From CBDAPE01 sp965198325 (lineage in GTDB: Bacteria > Pseudomonadota > Alphaproteobacteria > UBA828 > JAPUJA01), in assembly GCA_965198325.1 (NCBI GenBank), contig CBDAPE010000019.1:496001-560000 (forward strand): a stretch of 64,000 bases of DNA, read 5' to 3'. Below are positions 33,853 through 43,227 of this stretch, in pieces. Each line of letters begins with the position of its first letter. The stretch's first letter is position 1. The notes under the pieces are model-generated. The model was given only the letters and a program-made list of their open reading frames with translations. It did no database searches and was not told where the DNA came from. A program made the translations under genes and the position numbers.

Positions 33853-35034
33853 TCAGCAAACCTCGAACAGGCCGGCCGCCCCCATGCCGCCGCCAATGCA
33901 CATGGTGACGACGACGTTCTTTGCTTTGCGCTTCTTACCTTCGATCAGGATATGCCCGACCTGGCGTGCGCCCGTCATGCCGAAGGGGTGGCCTATGGAG
34001 ATCGAGCCGCCATCGACGTTAAAGATCTCGTTATCGAGGCCGAGCTCGTCGCGGCTATAGAGCACCTGCACGGCGAAAGCCTCGTTGAGCTCCCACAAAT
34101 CGATGTCGTTCGTCTTCAATCCGTGGCGCTCCAAGAGGCGCGGCACGGCGAATACAGGCCCTATCCCCATCTCGTCGGGCTCACAGCCTGCAACGGTGAA
34201 ACCCTTGAAGACGCCGAGCGGCTCGAGGCCTTTCTTCTCGGCAAGTTTCGCGTCCATCACAATGCAGGCGGACGCGCCATCGGAAAGCTGGGATGCGTTG
34301 CCCGCGGTAATGCAATGGTCGGGCCCATACACAGGCTCCAAAGACGCGAGACCCTCCATGTTGGTGTCGGGCCGATTCCCCTCGTCCCTTTCGAGGCAGA
34401 CCTCTTCCTGGGTGACCTCTCCGGTCTCCTTATTCTTGACATCCTTGACGGTCTTCAAGGGCACTATTTCGTCGTCGAACGCACCACGCTGCTGGGCGGC
34501 GGCCGTGCGCTGCTGGCTCTGCAGCGAGTACTCGTCCTGATATTCGCGACTGATGTCATAGCGCTTGGCGACGACTTCTGCGGTGTCAATCATCGGCATC
34601 CAAATTTCCGGCTTGTTCTCGTCGAGCCAGTCTTCGTGGGAGCGCTTGACATCCATCTTCAGGCGAACCTGGCTGATCGATTCGACGCCGCCCGCCGCCA
34701 TTACGGGAACGTCGTCGACCATGACCCTGTGGGCCGCCATGGCGATCGCCTGAAGCCCCGAGCTGCAGAACCGGTTGACCGTCGTGCCGCAGACCGTGAC
34801 CGGGAAACCAGCGCGGATCGCCGAGAGGCGCGCGATGTTCTGGCCCGTCACCCCTTCGGGATCGCCGCAGCCGATGACGCAATCCTCAATTTCGCCGGGA
34901 TCGATTTTGGCACGCCGGGCGGCATTCTCGAGACAGTGTCCGGCCATAGTTGCGCCGTGGGTCCGGTTAAACGCGCCGCGTGCAGCTTTGCCGATCGGCG
35001 TGCGGGCGGTGGAAACGATAACGGCTTCTTTCAT
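33853..35034 (-). CDS. Acetyl-CoA C-acyltransferase (thiolase)
   Basis: 393 residues, the normal length. Catalyses thiolytic cleavage of 3-oxoacyl-CoA, the last step of beta-oxidation, in the cytosol. The nucleophile Cys90 is in NRFCSSGLQA, the His is in GGSISIGHPFGMTG (usually GGAIALGHPLGATG, so slightly divergent), and the second Cys in CIGGGMGAAG. ATG 35034 is 12 bp after the FadB-like stop, so it is in the same operon. The peptide-transporter genes continue 64 bp further on the same strand. Confidence 0.95.
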   Translation of the reverse strand: MKEAVIVSTARTPIGKAARGAFNRTHGATMAGHCLENAARRAKIDPGEIEDCVIGCGDPEGVTGQNIARLSAIRAGFPVTVCGTTVNRFCSSGLQAIAMAAHRVMVDDVPVMAAGGVESISQVRLKMDVKRSHEDWLDENKPEIWMPMIDTAEVVAKRYDISREYQDEYSLQSQQRTAAAQQRGAFDDEIVPLKTVKDVKNKETGEVTQEEVCLERDEGNRPDTNMEGLASLEPVYGPDHCITAGNASQLSDGASACIVMDAKLAEKKGLEPLGVFKGFTVAGCEPDEMGIGPVFAVPRLLERHGLKTNDIDLWELNEAFAVQVLYSRDELGLDNEIFNVDGGSISIGHPFGMTGARQVGHILIEGKKRKAKNVVVTMCIGGGMGAAGLFEVC

Positions 35035-35046
35035 GGTTCTGAGTCC

Positions 35047-37143
35047 TCACTTCTGGTCGAATCGTTTGCCCTCGGCGGCAAGCCGGGCCAGCAGGGGCGC
35101 GGGCTTCCACCATTCGCCGTGGGCATCAAAGTAGCGGCGCACGACGTCGTAGACGACATCGAGGCCGGTTTCGTCTGCATAATACATCGGTCCACCCCGC
35201 CAGCGAGGAAAGCCGTAGCCGTTGAGCCAGATGACGTCAATGTCGCTGGACCGAAGCGCAATCCCTTCTTCCAGGATCTTTGCACCCTCGTTGATCATCG
35301 GGTAGAGACAGCGCTCGAGAATTTCGGACTCGCCGATGGCGCGCCGCTCGATCCCCAGCAGCTCGGATTCCGCAAGAATCAGCGCCTCGATTTGGGGATC
35401 AGGATGAGGCGTGTGGTCGCCGGTCCCGTATCGGTACCAACCGGCACTCGTTTTCTGGCCAAAGCGGCCTGTTTCGCAAATCTTGTCGCCAACCGCGGAG
35501 TAGCGCAGGTGCTGGGGGCGTGTCGCCGCTCTTCCCTTACGGATCCGCCAACCGACGTCGAGCCCGGCCAGATCGCCCATCGCGAAGGGCCCCATGGGCA
35601 TACCAAATTCGACCATGACCCGATCGACATCCTGGGGTAACGCCCCCTCCTCAATCAGGAATTCCGCCTCGCGCTTGTAGGTGTAGAGGATGCGGTTGCC
35701 GACGAAACCGTCGCACACGCCGACCAGGGCCGCAATCTTGCCGAGACGCTTGCCCATATCCATCACCGAAGCGATGGTCTCGGGCGATGATTTGGCGCCG
35801 CGCACGTTCTCCAGCAATTTCATAGCATGAGCGGGGCTGAAAAAATGGGCGCCGATGACGCGTGACGGATCGGTGACGCTCACTGCGATCTCGTCGACGT
35901 CGAGGGTCGAGGTATTGGTCGCGAGAATCGCGTCAACCTTGCAAACCTGATCGAGTTGGCCAAACACCTGCTTCTTGACGTCCATCTCCTCGAACACCGC
36001 CTCGATGACGATATCGACAGCCGCAAGTTCATCGTAGGAGGTGCTGCATGAGAGCAACGCCAGTCGGTCGGTCATCGCGTCTTCGCTCAAGCGGCCCTTT
36101 TCGACCTGACGGGCATAGGTCTTCTCGATGGTGGCAAGGCCGCGATCGAGAGCGTCCTTTTCGATTTCTACAAGGTGAACGGGAATACCGGCATTGAGGA
36201 AACACATTGCGATGCCGCCGCCCATAGTGCCGGCCCCGACGACGCCCGCATGCTCGATCGCTTTTCGCGGCGTGCCCTTGGCTACGTCGGGGATTTTGGC
36301 GACTTCGCGCTCCGAGAAGAAGGCGTGGATCAACGCCTTAGATTGGGGCGAATCGTGGCACTCCTGGAAAAGTTTACGCTCGAAGGCGAGCCCCTCTTCG
36401 AACGGCATGGAAACGGCGGCCTCGACGCAATCGATGCAGCGGAAAGGCGAGATCAAACAGCGCGCCTTGCGCTCGATCTTCTTGCGGTAGTCGTCGAAAT
36501 AGCTTTCGGGCACATCAGCCATGGACGCCGCTTCATCGCGGACTTTACGGAGCGGCAAGCCTTCCGCAACCAGCTTTTTCGCAAAATCCAACGCGCCGTC
36601 GAGCAGATCACCGTCGATCTGCTGGTCGACGAAACCCAATTCGAGCGCCTTGTCGGTCTTGATGAAATCGCCGCTGACAATTAGATCGAGTGCCGGGCCG
36701 ACGCCGGCAACCCGCGGGCCTCGTTGGGTTCCTCCGGCCCCGGGCAGGAGGCCGATTTTGACTTCCGGAAATCCGAAATTCGTACCGGGCGCGGCGATCC
36801 GATAATGACAACCCAGCGCCACCTCGAGACCACCACCCAAGGCATTGGCGTGTGCCGCCGCAACGACCAGATTAACGGACCCCTCAAGCGCACGAATCAG
36901 GTCGTGAATCGATTTTGCGTTGGGATCGGGCTTTTTCCCGAATTCACGAATGTCAGCACCCGCTATAAAGGTGCGCCCACCGCCCATCAGTACGAATGCA
37001 GCGACGTCCGGATCGACGTTTCCCAATTCCAGGTACTCGATGATACCGGCGGGCACGCCCACTGAAAGCGCATTGACTGGTGGATTATTTACCGTAATGA
37101 CGCCAATCGCGTCGCGCTTTTCGTATAGAACCAGATCACTCAT
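35047..37143 (-). CDS. FadB/FadJ-like 3-hydroxyacyl-CoA dehydrogenase / enoyl-CoA hydratase
   Basis: 698 residues. The N-terminal crotonase domain (~1-190) has the oxyanion segment NALGGGLEVALGC and the catalytic-Glu loop FPEVKIGLLPGAGGTQ. The NAD-binding motif GAGTMGGG is at 303-310, with DIVIEAVFEEMDVK and IGAHFFSPAH as in 3HCDH_N. Two 3HCDH C-terminal repeats complete it. Hydrates enoyl-CoA and oxidises the 3-hydroxy product to 3-oxoacyl-CoA. ATG 37143. It lies between the acyl-CoA dehydrogenase and thiolase genes in one minus-strand operon. Confidence 0.95.
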   Translation of the reverse strand: MSDLVLYEKRDAIGVITVNNPPVNALSVGVPAGIIEYLELGNVDPDVAAFVLMGGGRTFIAGADIREFGKKPDPNAKSIHDLIRALEGSVNLVVAAAHANALGGGLEVALGCHYRIAAPGTNFGFPEVKIGLLPGAGGTQRGPRVAGVGPALDLIVSGDFIKTDKALELGFVDQQIDGDLLDGALDFAKKLVAEGLPLRKVRDEAASMADVPESYFDDYRKKIERKARCLISPFRCIDCVEAAVSMPFEEGLAFERKLFQECHDSPQSKALIHAFFSEREVAKIPDVAKGTPRKAIEHAGVVGAGTMGGGIAMCFLNAGIPVHLVEIEKDALDRGLATIEKTYARQVEKGRLSEDAMTDRLALLSCSTSYDELAAVDIVIEAVFEEMDVKKQVFGQLDQVCKVDAILATNTSTLDVDEIAVSVTDPSRVIGAHFFSPAHAMKLLENVRGAKSSPETIASVMDMGKRLGKIAALVGVCDGFVGNRILYTYKREAEFLIEEGALPQDVDRVMVEFGMPMGPFAMGDLAGLDVGWRIRKGRAATRPQHLRYSAVGDKICETGRFGQKTSAGWYRYGTGDHTPHPDPQIEALILAESELLGIERRAIGESEILERCLYPMINEGAKILEEGIALRSSDIDVIWLNGYGFPRWRGGPMYYADETGLDVVYDVVRRYFDAHGEWWKPAPLLARLAAEGKRFDQK

Positions 37144-37158
37144 GAGCTTGCCCCCCGC

Positions 37159-38370
37159 CTAGCTTTCCGCCACCGACCAGGACCAGAAATCGACGCCTTC
37201 TTTCATGAGGAAGCGCGAGAGCACCATCATGTGGACTTCCCGCGTACCGTCGGCAAGGTGGGCCATTCGGGCGTAGCGGTACATCCATTCAAGAATTTCG
37301 TCTTTCGAATAGCCGCGTGCGCCCATGAGTTGGATTGCAGTGTCGATTGTGCTGTGCAGCGTATCAGCCATGAACACCTTGGCGACGGAAACTTCCTTGC
37401 GCGCAAAATCCCCCTGATCGAGCTTCCAGGCCGCGTTCATGACTAGTTGGCGGCCGATATGGATGTCCATCGCCGCCTTGCCGAGCATTTGCTGGACCAC
37501 TTCATGATCGACGATTTTCATGCCGAAGCCTTCACGCTCCTTGACGTACGGCATGCAGATCTCCAACGCACGCTTGCACATGCCGAGCCAACGCATGCAA
37601 TGGGTGAGCCGTGCCGTGCCCAGACGCACTTGGGTCGCTTTGAGGCCGTCGCCCTCTTCCATCAACATGTTCTCGGGTTCGATCTCTAGACCATGGAAGG
37701 TGATCTCGCAGTGCCCACCATGTTCTTCGGGCCCCATGATCCCGATGCGGCGCTCCAATGTCCAGCCCGGCTGATCGGCGTGAAACAGAAAGGCAGACAG
37801 GCCGCGACGCGGATCGTCGGATGTGCGCGCGACGAGAATGAAATGCTTGGCCCCGTCCGCGCCGGTGATGAACCATTTTCGACCGTTGACGACCCATTTG
37901 TTGCCGACCTTTTCAGCCCTGGTCAACATCATACCGGCGGGGTCAGACCCCGAACCCGGCGCCGGTTCGGTCATGGCAAAGGAGGAGCGAACCTTGCCGT
38001 CAATGATGGGCTGCAGCCAGCGGGCCTTCTGCTCTTCGGTGCCGACTTTATTGAGCAAAATCATGTTGCCGTCATCCGGTGCCTGACAGTTGAAACTAGC
38101 CGGCCCAAATATCGATCGGTTCATCTCCTCGTAGCAGGCCGCCATTGCAATGATCGGAAGACCCTGTCCGCCGCGCTCCTTCGGCATGCCGAGGGCCCAG
38201 AGGCCCCGTCTGCGGGCTTCAGCGCAGAGCGTCTCAAGAACCGCCTCGTCAATATATTCGTGCTCATCGTAATTGGCGGGATCCGACTCCAGGGGGATAA
38301 TCCGTTCATCGACGAAGGTCCGAATGCGTTGGCAGTAATCCTCGATCTCCGGCGAGAGGGTGTAATCCAT
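37159..38370 (-). CDS. Acyl-CoA dehydrogenase
   Basis: 403 residues with the three ACAD domains: an N-terminal helical part (ALGMPKERGGQGLP), the FAD/substrate segment FAMTEPAPGSGSDPAGM, the strand WVVNGRKWFITGA, and a C-terminal helical domain ending YRYARMAHLADGTREVHMMV. An acidic residue near the C-terminus (DGTREVH) is at the place of the usual active-site base region. It starts beta-oxidation by making trans-2-enoyl-CoA and passes electrons to ETF. It lies 15 bp before the FadB-like gene. Confidence 0.94.
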   Translation of the reverse strand: MDYTLSPEIEDYCQRIRTFVDERIIPLESDPANYDEHEYIDEAVLETLCAEARRRGLWALGMPKERGGQGLPIIAMAACYEEMNRSIFGPASFNCQAPDDGNMILLNKVGTEEQKARWLQPIIDGKVRSSFAMTEPAPGSGSDPAGMMLTRAEKVGNKWVVNGRKWFITGADGAKHFILVARTSDDPRRGLSAFLFHADQPGWTLERRIGIMGPEEHGGHCEITFHGLEIEPENMLMEEGDGLKATQVRLGTARLTHCMRWLGMCKRALEICMPYVKEREGFGMKIVDHEVVQQMLGKAAMDIHIGRQLVMNAAWKLDQGDFARKEVSVAKVFMADTLHSTIDTAIQLMGARGYSKDEILEWMYRYARMAHLADGTREVHMMVLSRFLMKEGVDFWSWSVAES

Positions 38371-38399
38371 AGTCCTATGCTCCTTCGTGACCGGCTCGT

Positions 38400-39161
38400 T
38401 CAGCCGATGTGATAGCCCCCGTCGACGGTCAGAACAGTACCCGTCATGTAGCGAGACGCATCCGATGCGAGCAGCAACAACGGACCGTCCAGATCCTCCA
38501 TCTGCCCGACCCGGTTCTGAGGCACCCGGCGAATTACCCGCTCGGCATCTGGCGATTCCAGAAAGTCGCGGTTCATCTCAGTAACGATGTAACCGGGCGC
38601 CAGCGCGTTGACCCGTACATTCTTACCGGCTAACTCGATAGCCATCGTTCTAGTCAGTTGCACGAGGCCGCTCTTCGACGCCGCGTAGCTCGCGAGAGAC
38701 TTCGATGTTCTGTTCGCGATGGTCGAGGCGGTATTGACGATATTGCCGTCTTGTCCGCTTTCAACCATTCTTCGCGCCACATCACGGGCTACAAAGAACG
38801 CACCCTTGAGATTCGTATCCAATACCGCATCCCAGTCTGACTCTTCGATTTTTAGAACCGACTGGGCAATCGCCATTCCGGCATTGTTAATCAACACGTC
38901 GACACTCCCCAAGGCATCCCAGGAGCGTCCGACAGCCTGATTAATACTGTCGAGATCGAGGACATCCATTTCAACTGCGGTGGCCTTGCGTCCCAGCCCG
39001 ACGATCTCGGCTGCCAACGCCTTGAGGCGATCGATCCGGCGGGCAGTGACTACCACATCGGCGCCGGCGCGTGCCATCAAAAGAGCGAAATGATGCCCAC
39101 ATCCGCTCGAAGCACCCGTCACCAGCACCTTACGGCCTGCGAGCGAAAACTGATCCGTCAC
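38400..39161 (-). CDS. Short-chain dehydrogenase/reductase (SDR)
   Basis: 253 residues of the classical SDR fold. The cofactor motif is TGASSGCGHHFA (TGxxxGxG), NNAG is present, and catalytic Ser/Tyr/Lys are in NTASTIANRT and YAASKSGL. The C-terminal VLTVDGGYHIG is typical. ASSG followed by a later Arg suggests NADP or NAD use cannot be decided. It lies 29 bp upstream of the acyl-CoA dehydrogenase, so it is the first gene of the operon. It may act on a 3-oxo/3-hydroxy acid or sugar; not certain. Confidence 0.92.
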   Translation of the reverse strand: MTDQFSLAGRKVLVTGASSGCGHHFALLMARAGADVVVTARRIDRLKALAAEIVGLGRKATAVEMDVLDLDSINQAVGRSWDALGSVDVLINNAGMAIAQSVLKIEESDWDAVLDTNLKGAFFVARDVARRMVESGQDGNIVNTASTIANRTSKSLASYAASKSGLVQLTRTMAIELAGKNVRVNALAPGYIVTEMNRDFLESPDAERVIRRVPQNRVGQMEDLDGPLLLLASDASRYMTGTVLTVDGGYHIG

Positions 39162-39445
39162 AACAGACTATCTTCCTTAGTTATAGGTCTTAGCCTCGAT
39201 TTTATAGGCTCGATTCTTCGCCGATGGTGTCGGCTGCGCCAACCTAGCCCAACTGATCCGAAACGCAAGAATTCGATACCTCGATGCGCGCCAACCGGTT
39301 GACATGCAAACGGGTATTTCGGATTGCCGTAGCCCAAGGCGTCATATAACTTGTGCCGGAAATTTCGGCGCTCTCCACGGGCGCTAGAAGAACGAACGCG
39401 ATCAGGGAGTTGCAAGGGCGACGATCTCGATGGCGTGAGCAAGCG
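39162..39445. other. Divergent intergenic region, no feature recognised
   Basis: About 280 bases between the SDR start and the permease remnant. It must hold the promoter of the long minus-strand operon, but I could not identify a convincing -35/-10 pair or operator. Confidence 0.3.
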
Positions 39446-39649
39446 AGTGTTCACGGCCTGCCGGCCCCGTCGTTGATTCCGCTGTTGTTGATCTGGTTGG
39501 GCTCGGGCGATGAATCGAAACTAGCCCTTCTTTTTCTGGGCGCTATTTGGTTCATGTTGACACTGATTATGGACCACACCAAGGCGGTGCAGAACGAGCT
39601 GAACGAAACATCGGTCACGCTTGGCGGCAATCGTTGGCAAGTGTCGTGA
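39446..39649 (+). pseudogene. Remnant of an ABC permease (NitT/TauT-type)
   Basis: The frame reads VHGLPAPSLIPLLLIWLGSG, then a membrane segment ALLFLGAIWFMLTLIM and ending TLGGNRWQV, which matches the central BPD_transp_1 region (EAA loop) of nitrate/taurine-type permeases, where SLGASRWQ is usual. The beginning and end of the gene are missing. A matching ABC ATPase lies downstream at 41195, so a complete transporter once existed here. The stop is 90 bp before the ligase gene. Confidence 0.65.
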
Positions 39650-39739
39650 ACCATCGTCGTATCGGGCGTCATGCCTAGGGGTGACCGAGTTGAGAGACGC
39701 CACCATCAATCGCACCATCTGTAACGGAGACTAAAGACG

Positions 39740-41167
39740 ATGAGCAAAGATTTCCCCGAAAGCATCCAGGAGGCACTGCCGTCGGCCAAGCGCGTGGCCG
39801 ATATGCGCAATAAATTCGAGAAAGCGGGCGTAAAATATGTGCTGTGCTGCTGGATCGATATGCTGGGCATTCCGAAGACGAAGCCGGTGCCGATGGTGGA
39901 GTGGGAAGGTCTGTGCGCTGGCAAAGGCCCTCAATTCGCGGTTCATTCGGTTTCCATGGTGCCCGACGCGGGTCCGGCAGACCCAGATCAGATCATGGTG
40001 CCGGACCTCGATTCGGCGGCAGTCTGTCCGTGGGACAATCGCTACGGCTGGGTCATTGCCGACCTCTATCACGGTGACACCAAGCCCTACCGCCTGTGCC
40101 CGCGTACGGTTTTGCGTCGGCAGATCAAAGCGGCAAAAGATGTGGGCTACAAATTCTTCACTGGCTTCGAGCCAGAGTTCATCATCATGCGGCCGCTCGA
40201 AAACGGCGAGCTGTGGAAGGCGTTCGACGACGATCCGTTGCCGGGCGAGGGATTCCGGCCCAAGCGGCAACCCTATGGCTACGACGTCGAGTTCAGCCTC
40301 GATCAGATGCCCTATGTAAGCGAGGTCATCGATATCCTGAATAGCCTCGAGTGGGGCGTGAAGGACGTCGTGGCCGAGGGCGCCTATTCCCAAATTGAGC
40401 TCGATTTCGGCTTTTCCGACATGCTTACGACAGCGGACCGCTTTATCTTCTTGCGCATCCTGCTGAAGGAGCTTGCGAAGGAGCACGGCCTGATTGCTAC
40501 CTTCATGCCGAAGCCCACGACGGGCGATTGGCGGAGTGGTTCACACATCAACACCAGCGTTCAGAGCACGAAGGGTACTGGAAAGAATCTTCTGGAGGCG
40601 AAGGGGGGTGGCTGGAGCGACCTCACCTTCAACATGCTGGGTGGCCTGATCAAGCACGGCAAGGCGATCTGCGGAGTCAGTTGCCCGACTGTAAATTCCT
40701 ACAAGGGTCTGGTCGATTTCGTGCCGGGGTTCGAGGGCGGTACGGTGACATGGGCGCCGACCCACATTACCTACGGCATAAATAACCGGTCGGCCATGTA
40801 TCGCCTGCCACAGACCCGGTATGCCATCGAGAACCGGGCAGCCGACCTGACGATGAACGTCTATATGGCGTTCGCCATGCACATCGCCGCCTCGTTGGAG
40901 GGCATCACCCGGAAAATGAAGGCTCCGAAGCCGACCAACGTGAGTCTCTACGAAGCGGATAAGGAGAAGCTCAAGAAAGCAGGCGTCGAGCGCACTCCCA
41001 AAACACTTCAGGAGGCGATCGACGCGATCAAGGCCGACCCCCTGTCGAAGAGGGTGATGGGCGAGACGCTGCTGAGCTGCTGGTTGACCTACAAGCAGGA
41101 CGAGTGGGATCGTTACTACACCACGGTCTCCGAATGGGAACGCGAAGAATATATGCGATTCTTCTAG
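39740..41167 (+). CDS. Glutamine synthetase-like ligase (type III / GlnT-GmaS-like)
   Basis: 475 residues; ATG 39740 follows GGAG. The GS fold is shown by the beta-grasp region (KAGVKYVLCCWIDMLGIPKT), the metal site GFEPEFIIM, AEGAYSQIELDFG, the ATP-site GSGSH-like WRSGSHINTS, and NNRSAMYRLP. Relatives include gamma-glutamylmethylamide synthetase and other ATP-dependent amide ligases, so the amine substrate may not be ammonia. The neighbouring ABC genes (41195, 42109) suggest an imported amine or amide substrate, which is inference. Confidence 0.85.
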   Translation: MSKDFPESIQEALPSAKRVADMRNKFEKAGVKYVLCCWIDMLGIPKTKPVPMVEWEGLCAGKGPQFAVHSVSMVPDAGPADPDQIMVPDLDSAAVCPWDNRYGWVIADLYHGDTKPYRLCPRTVLRRQIKAAKDVGYKFFTGFEPEFIIMRPLENGELWKAFDDDPLPGEGFRPKRQPYGYDVEFSLDQMPYVSEVIDILNSLEWGVKDVVAEGAYSQIELDFGFSDMLTTADRFIFLRILLKELAKEHGLIATFMPKPTTGDWRSGSHINTSVQSTKGTGKNLLEAKGGGWSDLTFNMLGGLIKHGKAICGVSCPTVNSYKGLVDFVPGFEGGTVTWAPTHITYGINNRSAMYRLPQTRYAIENRAADLTMNVYMAFAMHIAASLEGITRKMKAPKPTNVSLYEADKEKLKKAGVERTPKTLQEAIDAIKADPLSKRVMGETLLSCWLTYKQDEWDRYYTTVSEWEREEYMRFF

Positions 41168-41194
41168 AGGGACGCATCGAGCTAAGGTGACACG

Positions 41195-42022
41195 ATGATC
41201 GAGACGGCACCGAGCAACGCACAGACACGCGACGAGGTCATTCTCTCTTCGCACACCCTGACCAAGGATTTCGTGCTGAAAAAGGGCGACACGATCCGCG
41301 CGATCGAAGACATCACGTTTAACGTGATGAACAACGAGTTGTGTGCCCTGTTGGGTCCGTCGGGATGCGGGAAGTCTACGCTGCTGCGGATAATTGCCGG
41401 CCTCGAGGACCCGACCTCGGGCGAGGTAGTCCTGGAAGGTCAGGAAATCGTCGCTCCGGGCCGGGATCGGGGCATGGTGTTCCAGGGCTACACATCGTTT
41501 CCCTGGCTGACCGTTCAGCAGAACGTCGAGTACGGCATGCGTCTCAACAAACTCCCCAAAGCGGAGAGGCAGAAGCGGGCGTCGCACTATATTGATCTGG
41601 TGCACCTCACCAAATTCAAGGACGCTTACCCAAAGCAGCTCTCTGGCGGGATGAAGCAGCGTGTCGCGATCGCGCGCACGCTCGCCAATGATCCGGAAAT
41701 TCTGCTTATGGACGAGCCTTTCGGCGCGCTCGACGCGGAAACCCGCTGGCATATGCAGGAACTCATGGTCGAAATTCTCGAGAACTCGGAGACGACGGTG
41801 GTTATGGTGACCCACGATATCGAAGAGGCCATTTTCCTCGCCGACCGGATCATTTTCATGTCGCGCCATCCGGGGCGTGTGCGCGAAAATATCATCACCG
41901 AGTTCAAGAAGGGAACGCGCTTGCGCAACAAGGAGGACATGTTCGATAGCGAGGGTTATCACGACCTTCACCATCACGTGCTTCATATGATGCGCGAGGA
42001 AAGCGCCGACGCGATCGTCTAG
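41195..42022 (+). CDS. ABC transporter ATPase (NitT/TauT family)
   Basis: 275 residues. Walker A GPSGCGKST, Q-loop FQGYTSFPWLTV, signature LSGGMKQR, Walker B LLMDEPFGALD and H-loop MVTHDIEEA are all present; the FPWLTV Q-loop is typical of nitrate/sulphonate/taurine importers. The C-terminus ends in a helical tail. The start ATG 41195 is 27 bp after the ligase stop. Its permease is only a remnant at 39446, so the ATPase may be orphaned. Confidence 0.93.
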   Translation: MIETAPSNAQTRDEVILSSHTLTKDFVLKKGDTIRAIEDITFNVMNNELCALLGPSGCGKSTLLRIIAGLEDPTSGEVVLEGQEIVAPGRDRGMVFQGYTSFPWLTVQQNVEYGMRLNKLPKAERQKRASHYIDLVHLTKFKDAYPKQLSGGMKQRVAIARTLANDPEILLMDEPFGALDAETRWHMQELMVEILENSETTVVMVTHDIEEAIFLADRIIFMSRHPGRVRENIITEFKKGTRLRNKEDMFDSEGYHDLHHHVLHMMREESADAIV

Positions 42023-42108
42023 AGCTCAGCCGCCGGCGATCGGAACGCAGGTTGAGCCATGGGGCGCCCCTGTCATTGGTGAGTAACCCCGGCATCGCTG
42101 GGAATGCA

Positions 42109-43170
42109 ATGGACCGATCCGCTGATTTAAACGTCCTATGCTGGGAAGGTTACGAGCACGGCGCAATCCTCGGAGCCTTCGCGAGACAGCAGGGAATCAC
42201 GGCTCATGGCGAGACCCTTGTCTCGGATGCCGGAACCGCCAAACGGCTTGCCGATGGCGACGCTCCCGCCTGGGACGTTATCAACCTCAACAATCCCTTC
42301 GCACGGGACTATCTCCATCCGAGGGGACTGATCCGCTCCCTCGCTTCATCGCGGTTCGATCCGCTAATGGATAATGTCCTGCCGTGGCTCACGAATCATC
42401 TTCACTGGACCCTGAGCCAAGACGGCAAGACCCGTATCGGCATTGGGCAGCGGTTTGGACCATTTAATTTCGTGGTCAATACGGCGTGCATTTCACGGGA
42501 TATTGCCGAAGACGAAGGTTTCGCCTTGACGCGAGATCCCGGTTACGCAAATCGATACGCCATCCTGCATTACGATGATTTCAACATTCATCATATCTGC
42601 ATCGATGCGGGCCTCGATCCGTTCGTGAACCTAACGACGGAACAGGTCGCGCAATTCGAAGAAACCGCTCGTCGCTGGTACGGCAATGCTCGCGTGGTGA
42701 CGAGCGACCACCTGATCCTGAATCGAGCCCTGCTCGACGGCGAGATCGATTTTTACCTGTCGGGCGGACTGTTCACTGCAGCTGCGGCCCGGCTAGACGG
42801 GAATACGAACATTCGCTGCATAACACCACGTAAGGGCCCGATTGATGGCAAGGGCGGCATCGCATTTTTTGAGGTTACATCCGTACTCGATCACACCGAG
42901 ACGTCTGCCTACGCGGAAGATTTCCTAGCCTATGTCCTGGAGCCCGATGTCGCGAGAATTTTTGCCTTCGAAATCGGCGGCTGCAATCCGATCGCCCAGC
43001 TCGGCGATCCAGCCTGTCTCGCCGGGTGCACGGCGGAACAACTCGATGCCGTCCAGTGGGATACTCTGGAAGAAGACGTGAGCCGGGCGGCACAATATGC
43101 CTTGACGCCTGATCACGACGCCCTGCTGGCGATCCTCGATTCAGCCAACCATGCCGCAGACTGGGATTGA
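42109..43170 (+). CDS. PotD-like solute-binding protein homologue without a signal peptide
   Basis: About 353 residues from ATG 42109 (TTG 42052 and GTG starts upstream are also in frame). The start of the domain, LNVLCWEGYEH, and DVINLNNPFARDYLHPRGL match periplasmic spermidine/putrescine-type receptors. SGGLFTAAAARL and a C-terminal DFLAYVLEPDVA region fit the same fold. No hydrophobic signal is encoded from any start, so it is predicted cytosolic. It might be an intracellular ligand sensor, or a receptor that lost its export signal. It follows the ABC ATPase by 86 bp. Confidence 0.75.
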   Translation: MDRSADLNVLCWEGYEHGAILGAFARQQGITAHGETLVSDAGTAKRLADGDAPAWDVINLNNPFARDYLHPRGLIRSLASSRFDPLMDNVLPWLTNHLHWTLSQDGKTRIGIGQRFGPFNFVVNTACISRDIAEDEGFALTRDPGYANRYAILHYDDFNIHHICIDAGLDPFVNLTTEQVAQFEETARRWYGNARVVTSDHLILNRALLDGEIDFYLSGGLFTAAAARLDGNTNIRCITPRKGPIDGKGGIAFFEVTSVLDHTETSAYAEDFLAYVLEPDVARIFAFEIGGCNPIAQLGDPACLAGCTAEQLDAVQWDTLEEDVSRAAQYALTPDHDALLAILDSANHAADWD

Positions 43171-43227
43171 GTAGCCCGGCCTGCAACCTTCAAATGCCGG
43201 CGAGCCGATCCGACCGGCCCGGAGATC

